A stretch of 5,938 nucleotides of DNA from Bryobacterales bacterium (GTDB lineage: Bacteria; Acidobacteriota; Terriglobia; Bryobacterales; Bryobacteraceae): positions 12,344 to 18,281 of the forward strand of contig PKZC01000332.1 of assembly GCA_003132905.1 (NCBI GenBank), written 5' to 3'. Every line of letters starts with the position of its first letter. Within the stretch, counting starts at the first letter, position 1. The notes beneath the pieces were generated by a model that did no database searches, was not told the DNA's origin, and saw nothing but the letters and a program-made list of their open reading frames with translations. Shown here one piece after another: positions 1-5,166 of this stretch. The translations under genes and the position numbers were made by a program.

Positions 1-244
1 TGATGTTGTTGTACATTGGCCGCCTCACCATGGCGCCAGTCTGCGGCTCGCGCCATGCCTTCGTCCCCTGCGCCAGCTCCACGAAATTCTTCACGGACGC
101 GGGAGTGACTTTTTCATAGAGCACCGCGACGATGGTCCCCTTCGATGTGTCGAAAGTGGCGTAGAGCCCTGGCTTCAGCGGACTCGGCGCATTCTGGGCT
201 AAGACCGCGGTCGCAAGCAAAATCAGCGGGCAAATGCTTTTCAT
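1..244 (-). CDS. Exported cyclophilin-type peptidyl-prolyl cis-trans isomerase, N-terminal part (runs off the left edge)
   Basis: The minus strand is open from an ATG at 244 to the window edge (81 codons), so the C-terminal part is missing. The first 17 residues, MKSICPLILLATAVLAQ, look like a cleavable signal peptide: short basic start, hydrophobic core, small residues before the likely cut. They are followed by 'YATFDTSKGTIVAVLYEK' and 'TPASVKNFVELAQG', which is the opening beta-strand and first helix of the cyclophilin fold (family pattern: G.I...L....P..V.NF..L..G). The fragment stops at 'MYNNI', just before the expected F-H-R-V catalytic segment, so active-site residues cannot be inspected. 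Inferred role: proline isomerisation of proteins outside the cytoplasm. No strong Shine-Dalgarno lies upstream of the ATG, and an ATG 17 bp further upstream is followed by a stop after four codons. The gene follows the toxin-antitoxin pair on the same strand after an 84-nt gap and probably has its own promoter. Confidence 0.85.
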   Translation of the reverse strand, partial: MKSICPLILLATAVLAQNAPSPLKPGLYATFDTSKGTIVAVLYEKVTPASVKNFVELAQGTKAWREPQTGAMVRRPMYNNI

Positions 245-264
245 GACTAGAGGCTTTTCATGAC
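236..264. repeat. 12-bp direct repeat duplicating the cyclophilin start
   Basis: GCTTTTCATGAC occurs at 236-247 and again at 253-264, 17 bp apart. On the minus strand each copy contains ATGAAAAGC. The copy nearer the gene gives the real start. The upstream copy gives a five-codon ORF (ATG AAA AGC CTC TAG) that ends 4 nt before the real ATG. It looks like a small local duplication. A regulatory role is possible but not shown. Confidence 0.6.
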
Positions 265-270
265 ATTATA
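265..270 (-). promoter_or_regulatory. Candidate -10 box for the cyclophilin gene
   Basis: On the minus strand this reads TATAAT, a perfect sigma-70 -10 hexamer, ending 20 nt before the ATG at 244. That would leave a leader of only about 14 nt. The hexamer expected 17 nt further upstream (288-293) reads TCTGAG, a poor -35. The box is therefore supported only by the -10 match and its position. Confidence 0.35.
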
Positions 271-328
271 TGATTGCTCGCAGGACCCTCAGACCTGCAC
301 TACTCCATCGGGTCATCCGGAGCCGGGG

Positions 329-658
329 TCAGCGCGCGCAGGACACCAGCTCTAAGCGGTGGAAGATTATCAACCACGGTATTCCATACGTTTCGACGTC
401 CACGCTGTCATACCGATGCCGGAGCCAGTTGCCAATGCCGCGGATATTGCGCCACGGTAGGCCGGGACACAGACGCTCCGCATCATCTCCGAGCCGCACC
501 GCTGCCTCGCTGATAAGTAGAAGCTTGCGCTCGACTGCGGCGACCGTCTTTGGGTCTTCCCGGAACGCCTCCAAATCCATGTCCCGCACGAACTGGCCGA
601 TCATGTCGATGCCTTCGATGATGTCTCGCAGTGAAAGTGAAGGTTCCCTAAAAGGCAA
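329..658 (-). CDS. HEPN-domain toxin (HepT-like, DUF86)
   Basis: This is a 109-residue all-helical HEPN/DUF86 protein and the expected ribonuclease toxin of an MNT/HEPN module. The start chosen is a TTG at 658, giving MPFREPSLSLRDIIEGID. The length fits the family's roughly 110 residues, and a GAGG lies 6 nt upstream. A longer reading from 742 would add residues that only shadow the upstream gene, and the next in-frame ATG (604) would remove helix 1. The catalytic region is 'RNIRGIGNWLRHRYD' (residues 70-84). The HepT motif RX4HXY reads G76-X4-H81-X-Y83, so His and the AMP-accepting Tyr are present but the motif Arg is Gly, with Arg73 and Arg80 nearby. This could be a subfamily trait, since I recall 'GN.LRH.YD' in other DUF86 proteins, or a weakened toxin. 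The gene overlaps the end of the nucleotidyltransferase gene by 11 bp, which implies coupled translation. Confidence 0.85.
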   Translation of the reverse strand: MPFREPSLSLRDIIEGIDMIGQFVRDMDLEAFREDPKTVAAVERKLLLISEAAVRLGDDAERLCPGLPWRNIRGIGNWLRHRYDSVDVETYGIPWLIIFHRLELVSCAR

Positions 659-947
659 GGACCGCCTCGCGCGAGGCTTTGGCGGCAACTGGCTCCTTGA
701 GCCCTTTTGCCGGCGATAGATCCACGCGGGCACCCAGCACATCAGCGAGGCGGTTTTCGAGGGCGACCATGTCCAAGAGCGACAGACGCCGTCCAGGAGA
801 GAACTCGGCTATGACATCCACATCCGATATCTCACGGACCGCCGTCCCCCTTGCGTAGGAGCCGTGCAGGAACAGATGCTCGATACCAGCGGCTCTGAGT
901 TCGCTTTCGTGTTCTCGCAGTTTAGCTATGATTGTGGGCTTATCCAT
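648..947 (-). CDS. MNT-type minimal nucleotidyltransferase antitoxin (MntA-like)
   Basis: This 99-residue nucleotidyltransferase is the expected antitoxin for the following HEPN protein. In the characterised MntA/HepT systems the MNT protein transfers AMP onto the HepT tyrosine and silences the RNase. The nucleotidyltransferase signature is GSYARGTAVREISDVDV (residues 29-45): G29-S30 for triphosphate binding, metal-binding D42 and D44, and a third acidic residue at D76 in 'ARVDLS'. The spacing between GS and the first Asp is 11 residues, where I expect 10, so there may be a one-residue insertion in this loop. The start is the ATG at 947; no strong Shine-Dalgarno is visible. It is the first gene of a minus-strand pair, divergent from the four-gene defence run that begins at 1163. 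The usual alternative, a housekeeping nucleotidyltransferase, is unlikely given the small size and the adjacent HEPN gene. Confidence 0.9.
   Translation of the reverse strand: MDKPTIIAKLREHESELRAAGIEHLFLHGSYARGTAVREISDVDVIAEFSPGRRLSLLDMVALENRLADVLGARVDLSPAKGLKEPVAAKASREAVLAF
659..677 (-). promoter_or_regulatory. Palindrome covering the HEPN ribosome-binding site
   Basis: Positions 664-677 are a perfect 14-bp palindrome, GCCTCGCGCGAGGC. In the minus-strand transcript it can fold as a 5-bp stem GCCUC/GAGGC with a GCGC tetraloop. The 3' arm contains the GAGG (668-665) that serves as Shine-Dalgarno for the TTG start at 658, with a 6-nt spacer. The hairpin lies inside the last codons of the MNT gene. 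Ribosomes finishing the antitoxin would open it, which would make toxin synthesis depend on antitoxin translation. The palindrome and spacing are seen directly; the coupling is inferred. Confidence 0.5.
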
Positions 948-1011
948 ATCGCAGCTCTATTTGTATTCTCCCGCGTCTTCGAGCAGCCCAGGAGTCACGG
1001 GATCCGCTCCC

Positions 1012-1047
1012 ATCACCAACTTCGGCCCGCGCCTTCAATTTCCCCTT
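1012..1047 (+). repeat. Left copy of a 36-bp direct repeat bracketing the defence cassette
   Basis: This stretch matches 5061-5096 at 32 of 36 positions without gaps. Differences fall at 1020, 1033, 1037 and 1040. The two longest identical blocks are 8 and 12 bp (ATCACCAA and TTCGGCCCGCGC). Weaker similarity continues to the left (GATC..CGCTC at about 1001-1008 and 5045-5054) with small indels. It lies 64 nt upstream of the MNT start, in the divergent intergenic region. Confidence 0.75.
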
Positions 1048-1135
1048 TCATGGTGACGCGGAACAGACGAGGGGACGCGCGCCATGAAAGTATACTGGCG
1101 AATAAAGGGCGAAGCTGATACGCTAAAACCAAAGA

Positions 1136-1141
1136 TATAAC
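1136..1141 (+). promoter_or_regulatory. Weak candidate -10 box for the four-gene operon
   Basis: TATAAC matches the sigma-70 -10 hexamer at 5 of 6 positions and ends 21 nt before the TcmP start. The sequence is locally A/T-rich (1125-1145) compared with the GC-rich surroundings. No convincing -35 is visible at the right distance. A second look-alike, TATACT at 1091-1096, also lacks a -35. Confidence 0.25.
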
Positions 1142-1162
1142 TTCTAACGGATCTTAACCCGT

Positions 1163-2287
1163 ATGGCCACGGACAAATTTTTCGAGGAATCGCGGGAGCA
1201 GTCCGCCGTGAAGACGGCCATCGTCTCGAAATATTTTTGGAGTTGGTCGAGAGTGATCATGCCCCAAGCGATGAAGGGTAAGGAGAAGAAGATTGCGTAC
1301 CTCGATTTGTTCGCCGGACCCGGACGTTACGAGGATGGGACCAAATCGACGCCCCTGATCATTCTAGAGAAGGCGATTGAAGATGAACAGATGAGCAAAA
1401 TGCTCGTCACTCTCTTCAATGACAAGGACGGGAACAACGCCCAAGGGCTTCAAACGGCGATCAATGCGCTTCCCGGAATCGGCAACCTCAAATTTCGACC
1501 GGAGGTATGGAACAAAGAAGTTGGCTCCGAGATGGTGAAGGTGTTTTCTTCGATGCGACTAGTACCGACGCTCTTCTTCGTCGATCCATGGGGGTATAAG
1601 GGATTGTCGCTTCAACTCGTCAACTCGGTCCTGAAGGATTGGGGATGCGATTGCATCTTCTTTTTCAACTACAACCGCATCAATATGGGTTTAACCAACC
1701 CAGTCGTCCGCGAACACATGGCGGCGCTCTTCGGTGAAGAACGCGCCGAGCTCTTACGTCAGAAGCTTGAGACGCTTTCACCCGAAGACCGGGAGAGCTG
1801 CATCGTCGAGGAGCTTTGCGACGCCTTGGGGGAAAGCAAAAAACGATACGTCCTGCCGTTTTGCTTTAAGAATGACAGCGGCACTCGTACCAGCCATCAT
1901 CTGATCTTCGTGAGCAAACACCCCCTCGGTTACGGCATCATGAAGGAAATCATGGCGAAGGAGAGCTCCTTGCACGAACAGGGTGTTCCGAGCTTCCAAT
2001 ACAGTCCCGCTGACAAACGGTTTCCGCTCCTATTCGAATTGAACCGTCCCTTGGACGACCTTGAGGAAATGTTGCTCGCGCAATATGCTGGACAGACCCT
2101 CTCGATGAAGAACGTCTACGAGAAGCATAACGTCGGGCGTCGGTTCATCGCGAAGAACTACAAGGACGCATTGAGGAGCTTGGAGGACAAGAAAGCGATT
2201 GTCTGCAATCCTCCCAGTTCTAAACGGAAGAAGGACACGTTTGGCGATAACGTCATGGTGACATTCCCATCGAGAGGAAAACGATAA
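1163..2287 (+). CDS. tcmP: Three-Cys-motif partner protein TcmP
   Basis: This 374-residue protein is recognised as the TcmP family, defined by co-occurrence with three-Cys-motif/Gp37-like proteins such as the one encoded next. Near the N-terminus is '[14 protein letters not shown]' (46-59), resembling motif I (S-adenosylmethionine-binding loop) of Rossmann methyltransferases. 'LFFVDPWGY' (137-145) sits where a motif IV (DPPY-like) would be. A methyltransferase-like fold is therefore plausible, but no reaction is established that I know of. The C-terminal part (about 280-345), including '[28 protein letters not shown]', looks like a helical winged-helix-type region. The start is the ATG at 1163, with only a weak, distant ACGGA upstream. 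The stop overlaps the next start as TAATG, implying translational coupling. It is the first gene of the four-gene run, and its codon use is less C/G-biased at third positions than the flanking genes. Family assignment is firm; function is not. Confidence 0.9.
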   Translation: MATDKFFEESREQSAVKTAIVSKYFWSWSRVIMPQAMKGKEKKIAYLDLFAGPGRYEDGTKSTPLIILEKAIEDEQMSKMLVTLFNDKDGNNAQGLQTAINALPGIGNLKFRPEVWNKEVGSEMVKVFSSMRLVPTLFFVDPWGYKGLSLQLVNSVLKDWGCDCIFFFNYNRINMGLTNPVVREHMAALFGEERAELLRQKLETLSPEDRESCIVEELCDALGESKKRYVLPFCFKNDSGTRTSHHLIFVSKHPLGYGIMKEIMAKESSLHEQGVPSFQYSPADKRFPLLFELNRPLDDLEEMLLAQYAGQTLSMKNVYEKHNVGRRFIAKNYKDALRSLEDKKAIVCNPPSSKRKKDTFGDNVMVTFPSRGKR

Positions 2288-3006
2288 TGGCACAATCGAC
2301 TATCGAGTGGACAGACGTCACGTGGAACCCGGTGACCGGATGCACCAAGATTAGTCCTGGCTGCAAACATTGCTACGCTGAGCGGATGGCGAAGCGACTG
2401 AAGATGATGGGCCAGACGAACTATCGGAACGGATTTGAGATCACCCTTCAGCCGCACATGCTTGAGCTGCCGCTGAAGTGGAAAACGCCAAAGCGGATTT
2501 TCGTCAATTCGATGAGCGATCTGTTTCACACCGATGTTCCGTTCTCTTACATCGAGAAGGTTTTCGATATCATGCGGCAGGCGCATTGGCATCAGTATCA
2601 AGTCTTGACGAAGCGATCTGAGCGACTACTTGAACTTAGCTCACAGCTCGAATGGGCACCGCAAATTTGGATGGGTGTCAGTGTCGAAAATATAGACTAT
2701 CTCCGACGCATTGACGATTTGCGGAAGACGGATGCTCACGTAAAGTTCTTGTCGCTGGAGCCGCTTCTCGGCCCACTTCACAAGCTGAATCTGGGAGGCA
2801 TCGACTGGGCAATCGTCGGCGGGGAATCAGGGCCGGGAGCGCGGCCTATCGACGGGGCTTGGGTAACCGACATCCGCGACCAATGCGTGCGGGCAGGCGT
2901 TGCGTTTTTCTTCAAACAGTGGGGCGGTGTCCAGAAGAAGAAGACGGGTCGTGAACTGGAAGGTCGGACCTGGAACGAGATGCCTCACCTTGCCGTCCTT
3001 TCCTAA
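2287..3006 (+). CDS. DUF5131 / phage Gp37-Gp68 family protein with three-Cys motif
   Basis: This 239-residue protein is close to the usual length of the family. The N-terminus '[20 protein letters not shown]' is the family hallmark, and the three cysteines C19, C26 and C29 form CX6CX2C ('[15 protein letters not shown]'). This resembles a radical-SAM cluster motif with a longer first spacer. Other family signatures follow: '[10 protein letters not shown]' (72-81), 'QVLTKRSER' (105-113), 'WMGVSVEN' (128-135), 'FLSLEPLL' (154-161), '[13 protein letters not shown]' (175-187), 'FFFKQWGG' (207-214) and 'GRTWNEMP' (226-233). The pattern is consistent with a radical-SAM-like TIM barrel binding an Fe-S cluster, although the substrate is unknown. 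The ATG at 2287 overlaps the TcmP stop by one base, and GAGAGG (2272-2277) lies 9 nt upstream. Pairing with TcmP is the known arrangement in phages and bacteria. The Pycsar genes follow after 26 nt. Confidence 0.92.
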   Translation: MAQSTIEWTDVTWNPVTGCTKISPGCKHCYAERMAKRLKMMGQTNYRNGFEITLQPHMLELPLKWKTPKRIFVNSMSDLFHTDVPFSYIEKVFDIMRQAHWHQYQVLTKRSERLLELSSQLEWAPQIWMGVSVENIDYLRRIDDLRKTDAHVKFLSLEPLLGPLHKLNLGGIDWAIVGGESGPGARPIDGAWVTDIRDQCVRAGVAFFFKQWGGVQKKKTGRELEGRTWNEMPHLAVLS

Positions 3007-3032
3007 CATCCGCCAAAACTTGCACGTTCACC

Positions 3033-3956
3033 ATGAATACTGTCATGAAAGATCGGTTTGCTGGAGAGGTTGGCCGCCGGGTGCTCATCGATGCTTTAAG
3101 AGATCAAACGATTGTTGGTGGGAATGAAGCTCTGGCCAACGAGATCGCGACTGCTGGTGAGCTCCTAGACATCAGAGGAGGGACGGCCCTGATGGAGCAA
3201 GGTGGCGACGATAACGACATCTACTTGATACTCGCGGGATCATTCAAGATCGTTATCAACGGTCGGGATGTTGCGACGCGCGGGCCGAACAAGTGTGTCG
3301 GCGAGATGGCCGCAGTCCAGCCTACCCAGAGACGTTCAGCTGCAGTGATCTCAGCGGAAGACTCGGTAGTGTGCAAATTAACGGAACCGCAGCTCGCCGA
3401 TCTCGGAACTCGGCATCCAGAGATTTTTCGGCAACTTGCCAAGGAAATGGCTCGCCGTCTTTTGCAGCGCAACGCATTGGTCAGTGCAACACACGACAAG
3501 ATCCGGGTCTTTATCGTTTCCTCCGTTGAGGCTCTGTCCATCGCGAGAGCGATTCAGAACGCGTTTGAGCACGACCCGTTCACTGTAACGGTATGGACTG
3601 ATGGTGTTTTCCGTGTCGCGAACTACGCCATCGAAAGTCTAGAGCAACAGCTCGATCAGTCGGACTTCGCCATCGCAATTGCGCAACCCGACGACCTCAC
3701 CGAGAGCCGTGGAGAATCGAAACCATCGCCCCGAGACAACGTCATATTCGAACTCGGTTTTTTTATGGGACGGCTCGGTCGACACCGCGCACTGCTACTG
3801 GAGCCCCGGGGCGAAGAAGTAAAGCTTCCAAGCGACTTGGCAGGTCTCACGACCGTCCCATACAAATATGGCGATGGCAGAGATCTTCCAGCGGCAATGG
3901 GTCCAGCCTGCAACCGAATCCGAGAAATTATACAGGAGCTAGGCCCCAACAATTAA
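3033..3956 (+). CDS. pycTIR: Pycsar effector PycTIR: cyclic-nucleotide-binding domain fused to a TIR-like domain
   Basis: This 307-residue two-domain protein has a CRP-like nucleotide-binding beta-roll (about 40-125). Its phosphate-binding cassette is 'VGEMAAVQPTQRRSAAV' (89-105). Aligned by hand to CRP's GE...RSA, the ribose-contacting Glu is E91 and the phosphate-contacting Arg is R101. A helix (about 127-150) follows, but no helix-turn-helix; instead a TIR-like domain begins at 'KIRVFIVSS' (156-164). Its marks are 'VWTDGVF' (187-193), a helix with E201 and E204 as candidate NADase glutamates, 'SDFAIAIAQPDDLTESRGE' (210-228) and 'RDNVIFELGFFMGRLGR' (234-250). In Pycsar immunity such effectors bind cUMP or cCMP and degrade NAD+, stopping growth of infected cells. 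The start at 3033 has no clear Shine-Dalgarno, and the ATG at 3045 (MKDRF) is an equally plausible start. The cyclase gene begins 12 nt after the stop. Confidence 0.9.
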   Translation: MNTVMKDRFAGEVGRRVLIDALRDQTIVGGNEALANEIATAGELLDIRGGTALMEQGGDDNDIYLILAGSFKIVINGRDVATRGPNKCVGEMAAVQPTQRRSAAVISAEDSVVCKLTEPQLADLGTRHPEIFRQLAKEMARRLLQRNALVSATHDKIRVFIVSSVEALSIARAIQNAFEHDPFTVTVWTDGVFRVANYAIESLEQQLDQSDFAIAIAQPDDLTESRGESKPSPRDNVIFELGFFMGRLGRHRALLLEPRGEEVKLPSDLAGLTTVPYKYGDGRDLPAAMGPACNRIREIIQELGPNN

Positions 3957-3958
3957 TC

Positions 3959-3971
3959 GGAGTGACTCTTG
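3959..3971 (+). promoter_or_regulatory. Ribosome-binding site and TTG start of the cyclase gene
   Basis: GGAG at 3959-3962, 6 nt before TTG at 3969-3971, decides the cyclase start. It lies in the 12-nt gap after the PycTIR stop. The resulting N-terminus, MGLKADLDKEV, agrees with what I recall of PycC family proteins. A non-ATG start may keep cyclase output below effector output. Confidence 0.65.
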
Positions 3972-4667
3972 GGCTTAAAGGCTGATCTAGATAAAGAAGT
4001 CTCGGCAATCTTCAGGGATCGCTGGGAGGAACGCGACGGAACCGTTGTTCCTGACGACGACAGTCTCACCCTCGGCAACGATGCAGTTAAACTTGATGCC
4101 ACCGTCCTATATGCAGACCTCGCTGACTCAACGCAACTTGTCGATGGACAGACTGCTTTCTTAGCCGCCGAGATTTACAAGGGCTTCCTGCTTTCTGCGG
4201 CGAAAATAATCCGCAGTGAGAGCGGAGCTGTAACTGCTTATGACGGGGATCGGGTCATGGCTGTGTTCATTGGAAGCTCCAAGAACACTTCAGCAGTCCG
4301 CGCGGCGATGAAAATCCACTGGGCTCTGGTGCATATTATCGGGCCTGCTATGAAGGGAGTTTATACTAGCAACACATATGCTATGAAACATGTCGTGGGA
4401 ATCGACACGAGTAGTGTGTTTGTTGCAAAGACCGGCGTGCGCGGCGCGAATGATCTTGTATGGGTAGGACGGGCCGCGAACTATGCGGCAAAACTAGCCT
4501 CATTGCCACACGCGTATCCCACGTACATCACTAAAGAGGTGTACGACACGATGAACGCCGAAGTAAAAACGGCGTCCGACGGACGCGCGATGTGGGAACC
4601 AGTCCGCTGGAACACGTTCGACGATAGGACCATCTACCGCTCAAACTTTTGGTGGAGGATCGACTGA
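3969..4667 (+). CDS. pycC: Pycsar pyrimidine nucleotide cyclase PycC (class III cyclase fold)
   Basis: This 232-residue, single-domain soluble class III cyclase lacks the membrane, HAMP or sensor domains common in adenylate cyclases. The metal-binding aspartates are D50 in 'LYADLADSTQLVD' and D94 in 'AYDGDRVMAVF'. The catalytic Asn is N171 in 'VWVGRAANYAAKL', with K175 where classic enzymes have Arg. Aligning by hand to mammalian adenylate cyclase, the purine-reading Lys and Asp are replaced by A90 and V164, which fits a cyclase that does not make cAMP. The 'DGDRVMAVF', 'SSKNTSAVRAA' and 'NDLVWVGRAANYAAKL' strings and the 'YRSNFWWRID' end match my memory of the Pycsar cyclase clade. The product should be cUMP or cCMP; which one cannot be read here. 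Known role: sense phage infection and make the second messenger that activates PycTIR. It is the last gene of the run. Confidence 0.93.
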   Translation: MGLKADLDKEVSAIFRDRWEERDGTVVPDDDSLTLGNDAVKLDATVLYADLADSTQLVDGQTAFLAAEIYKGFLLSAAKIIRSESGAVTAYDGDRVMAVFIGSSKNTSAVRAAMKIHWALVHIIGPAMKGVYTSNTYAMKHVVGIDTSSVFVAKTGVRGANDLVWVGRAANYAAKLASLPHAYPTYITKEVYDTMNAEVKTASDGRAMWEPVRWNTFDDRTIYRSNFWWRID

Positions 4668-4671
4668 AGCG

Positions 4672-4712
4672 TGTGCTCCATTTGTGCTCCGTTTGCGAGC
4701 TGAGCAGAGCAC
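4672..4712 (+). repeat. Short tandem repeat with an inverted partner downstream of the cyclase
   Basis: TGTGCTCC occurs at 4672-4679 and 4683-4690, an 11-bp period that continues imperfectly as TGCGAGC. GTGCTC (4684-4689) can pair with GAGCAC (4707-4712) around a 17-nt loop. The site starts 5 nt after the cyclase stop. It could be a weak transcript-end structure or a recombination scar. There is no T-tract, so it is not called a terminator. Confidence 0.4.
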
Positions 4713-5060
4713 CGAGTGAAAACCGGTGAATTCTCTATCGCCAGAACGAGGTGCAGGAAACGCTATTGTCTTTGCTGCCAATTTATCGTCGTCTTGCCAA
4801 GCTGGACGTCAATCCGCTCGTAGTTTTTGGAAGGATTAGCGCGGACGAACCCGCCAGGGTCTGCCCTGATCCAAACCAAACTCGCCCTCACCGACCCGCA
4901 TTGCACGAAAGCAGGCCGGGCCCCCAAGAAAATAACCGCCACCGCGAAGTTCCCTCCAAGGCGCCAAGCTCCCCCAAGCGTCAATGAACTCGGAGCCGTC
5001 CTAACCGATCCACCATTCGTAAAATCGCAAGTCGGCCAATCACAGATCGGCGCTCGCGCA

Positions 5061-5096
5061 ATCACCAAGTTCGGCCCGCGCTTTCTATCTCCCCTT
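5061..5096 (+). repeat. Right copy of the 36-bp direct repeat bracketing the defence cassette
   Basis: This is the partner of 1012-1047 at a constant offset of 4049 bp, with 32 of 36 bases identical and in the same orientation. It ends 70 nt before the ATG at 5167. If the DNA between the copies were removed, the MNT gene and the right-edge gene would lie back to back over an intergenic region of roughly 170 bp, an ordinary spacing for divergent genes. Confidence 0.75.
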
Positions 5097-5154
5097 CAAC
5101 AAACTATGTCCACCCGCCGGTCCGCCGCATCCCCGGCCGTGCTACCCGTTAACC

Positions 5155-5160
5155 GAGGTG
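5155..5160 (+). promoter_or_regulatory. Ribosome-binding site of the right-edge gene
   Basis: GAGGTG lies 6 nt before the ATG at 5167. No other in-frame ATG lies between 5107 and 5166, and an in-frame GTG at 5158 falls inside the site itself. This fixes 5167 as the start. Confidence 0.6.
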
Positions 5161-5166
5161 CCCAAA

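Larger units (their letters stand above)
4668..5166. other. About 500 bp without a convincing gene, between the Pycsar operon and the right-edge gene
   Basis: Short open frames exist on both strands, but they give low-complexity Pro/Arg/Ala-rich translations with no family I recognise and no good ribosome-binding sites. Visible contents are a two-copy 11-bp repeat with a partner inverted repeat just after the cyclase (4672-4712), a GC-rich middle, the right copy of the 36-bp direct repeat (5061-5096), and the ribosome-binding site of the next gene (5155-5160). I see no tRNA and no GC-hairpin-plus-T-tract terminator. It may be degraded sequence from the insertion of the defence cassette. Confidence 0.6.

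Noticed and set aside
280..298. Hairpin GCAGG/CCTGC between the HEPN and cyclophilin genes as a terminator
   Set aside because: Five-base-pair stem with a 9-nt loop and no T-run on the minus strand.
270..719. 149-codon plus-strand open frame
   Set aside because: Antisense to the HEPN gene; basic, serine-rich translation with no family resemblance.
659..742. N-terminal extension of the HEPN frame up to an ATG at 742
   Set aside because: It would overlap the MNT gene by 95 bp and add an Arg/Pro-rich stretch not seen in DUF86 proteins. The TTG at 658 with GAGG gives the family length.
3033..3956. Reading the third gene of the run as a CRP/FNR transcription factor
   Set aside because: The nucleotide-binding domain is followed by a TIR-like domain with RDNVIFELG, not a DNA-binding helix-turn-helix.
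4684..4712. Intrinsic terminator after the cyclase
   Set aside because: The stem is only 6 bp with a 17-nt loop, and no T-tract follows.
4751..5068. Open frames of 78-101 codons on both strands after the cyclase, one continuing to 5342
   Set aside because: Compositionally biased Pro/Arg/Ala-rich translations, no recognisable family and no good ribosome-binding sites. The longest plus-strand frame overlaps the right-edge gene in another phase.
4668..5166. tRNA gene or tRNA-derived attachment site
   Set aside because: No TTCRANTC T-loop or cloverleaf pairing was seen; the direct repeat at 5061-5096 does not resemble a tRNA 3' end.
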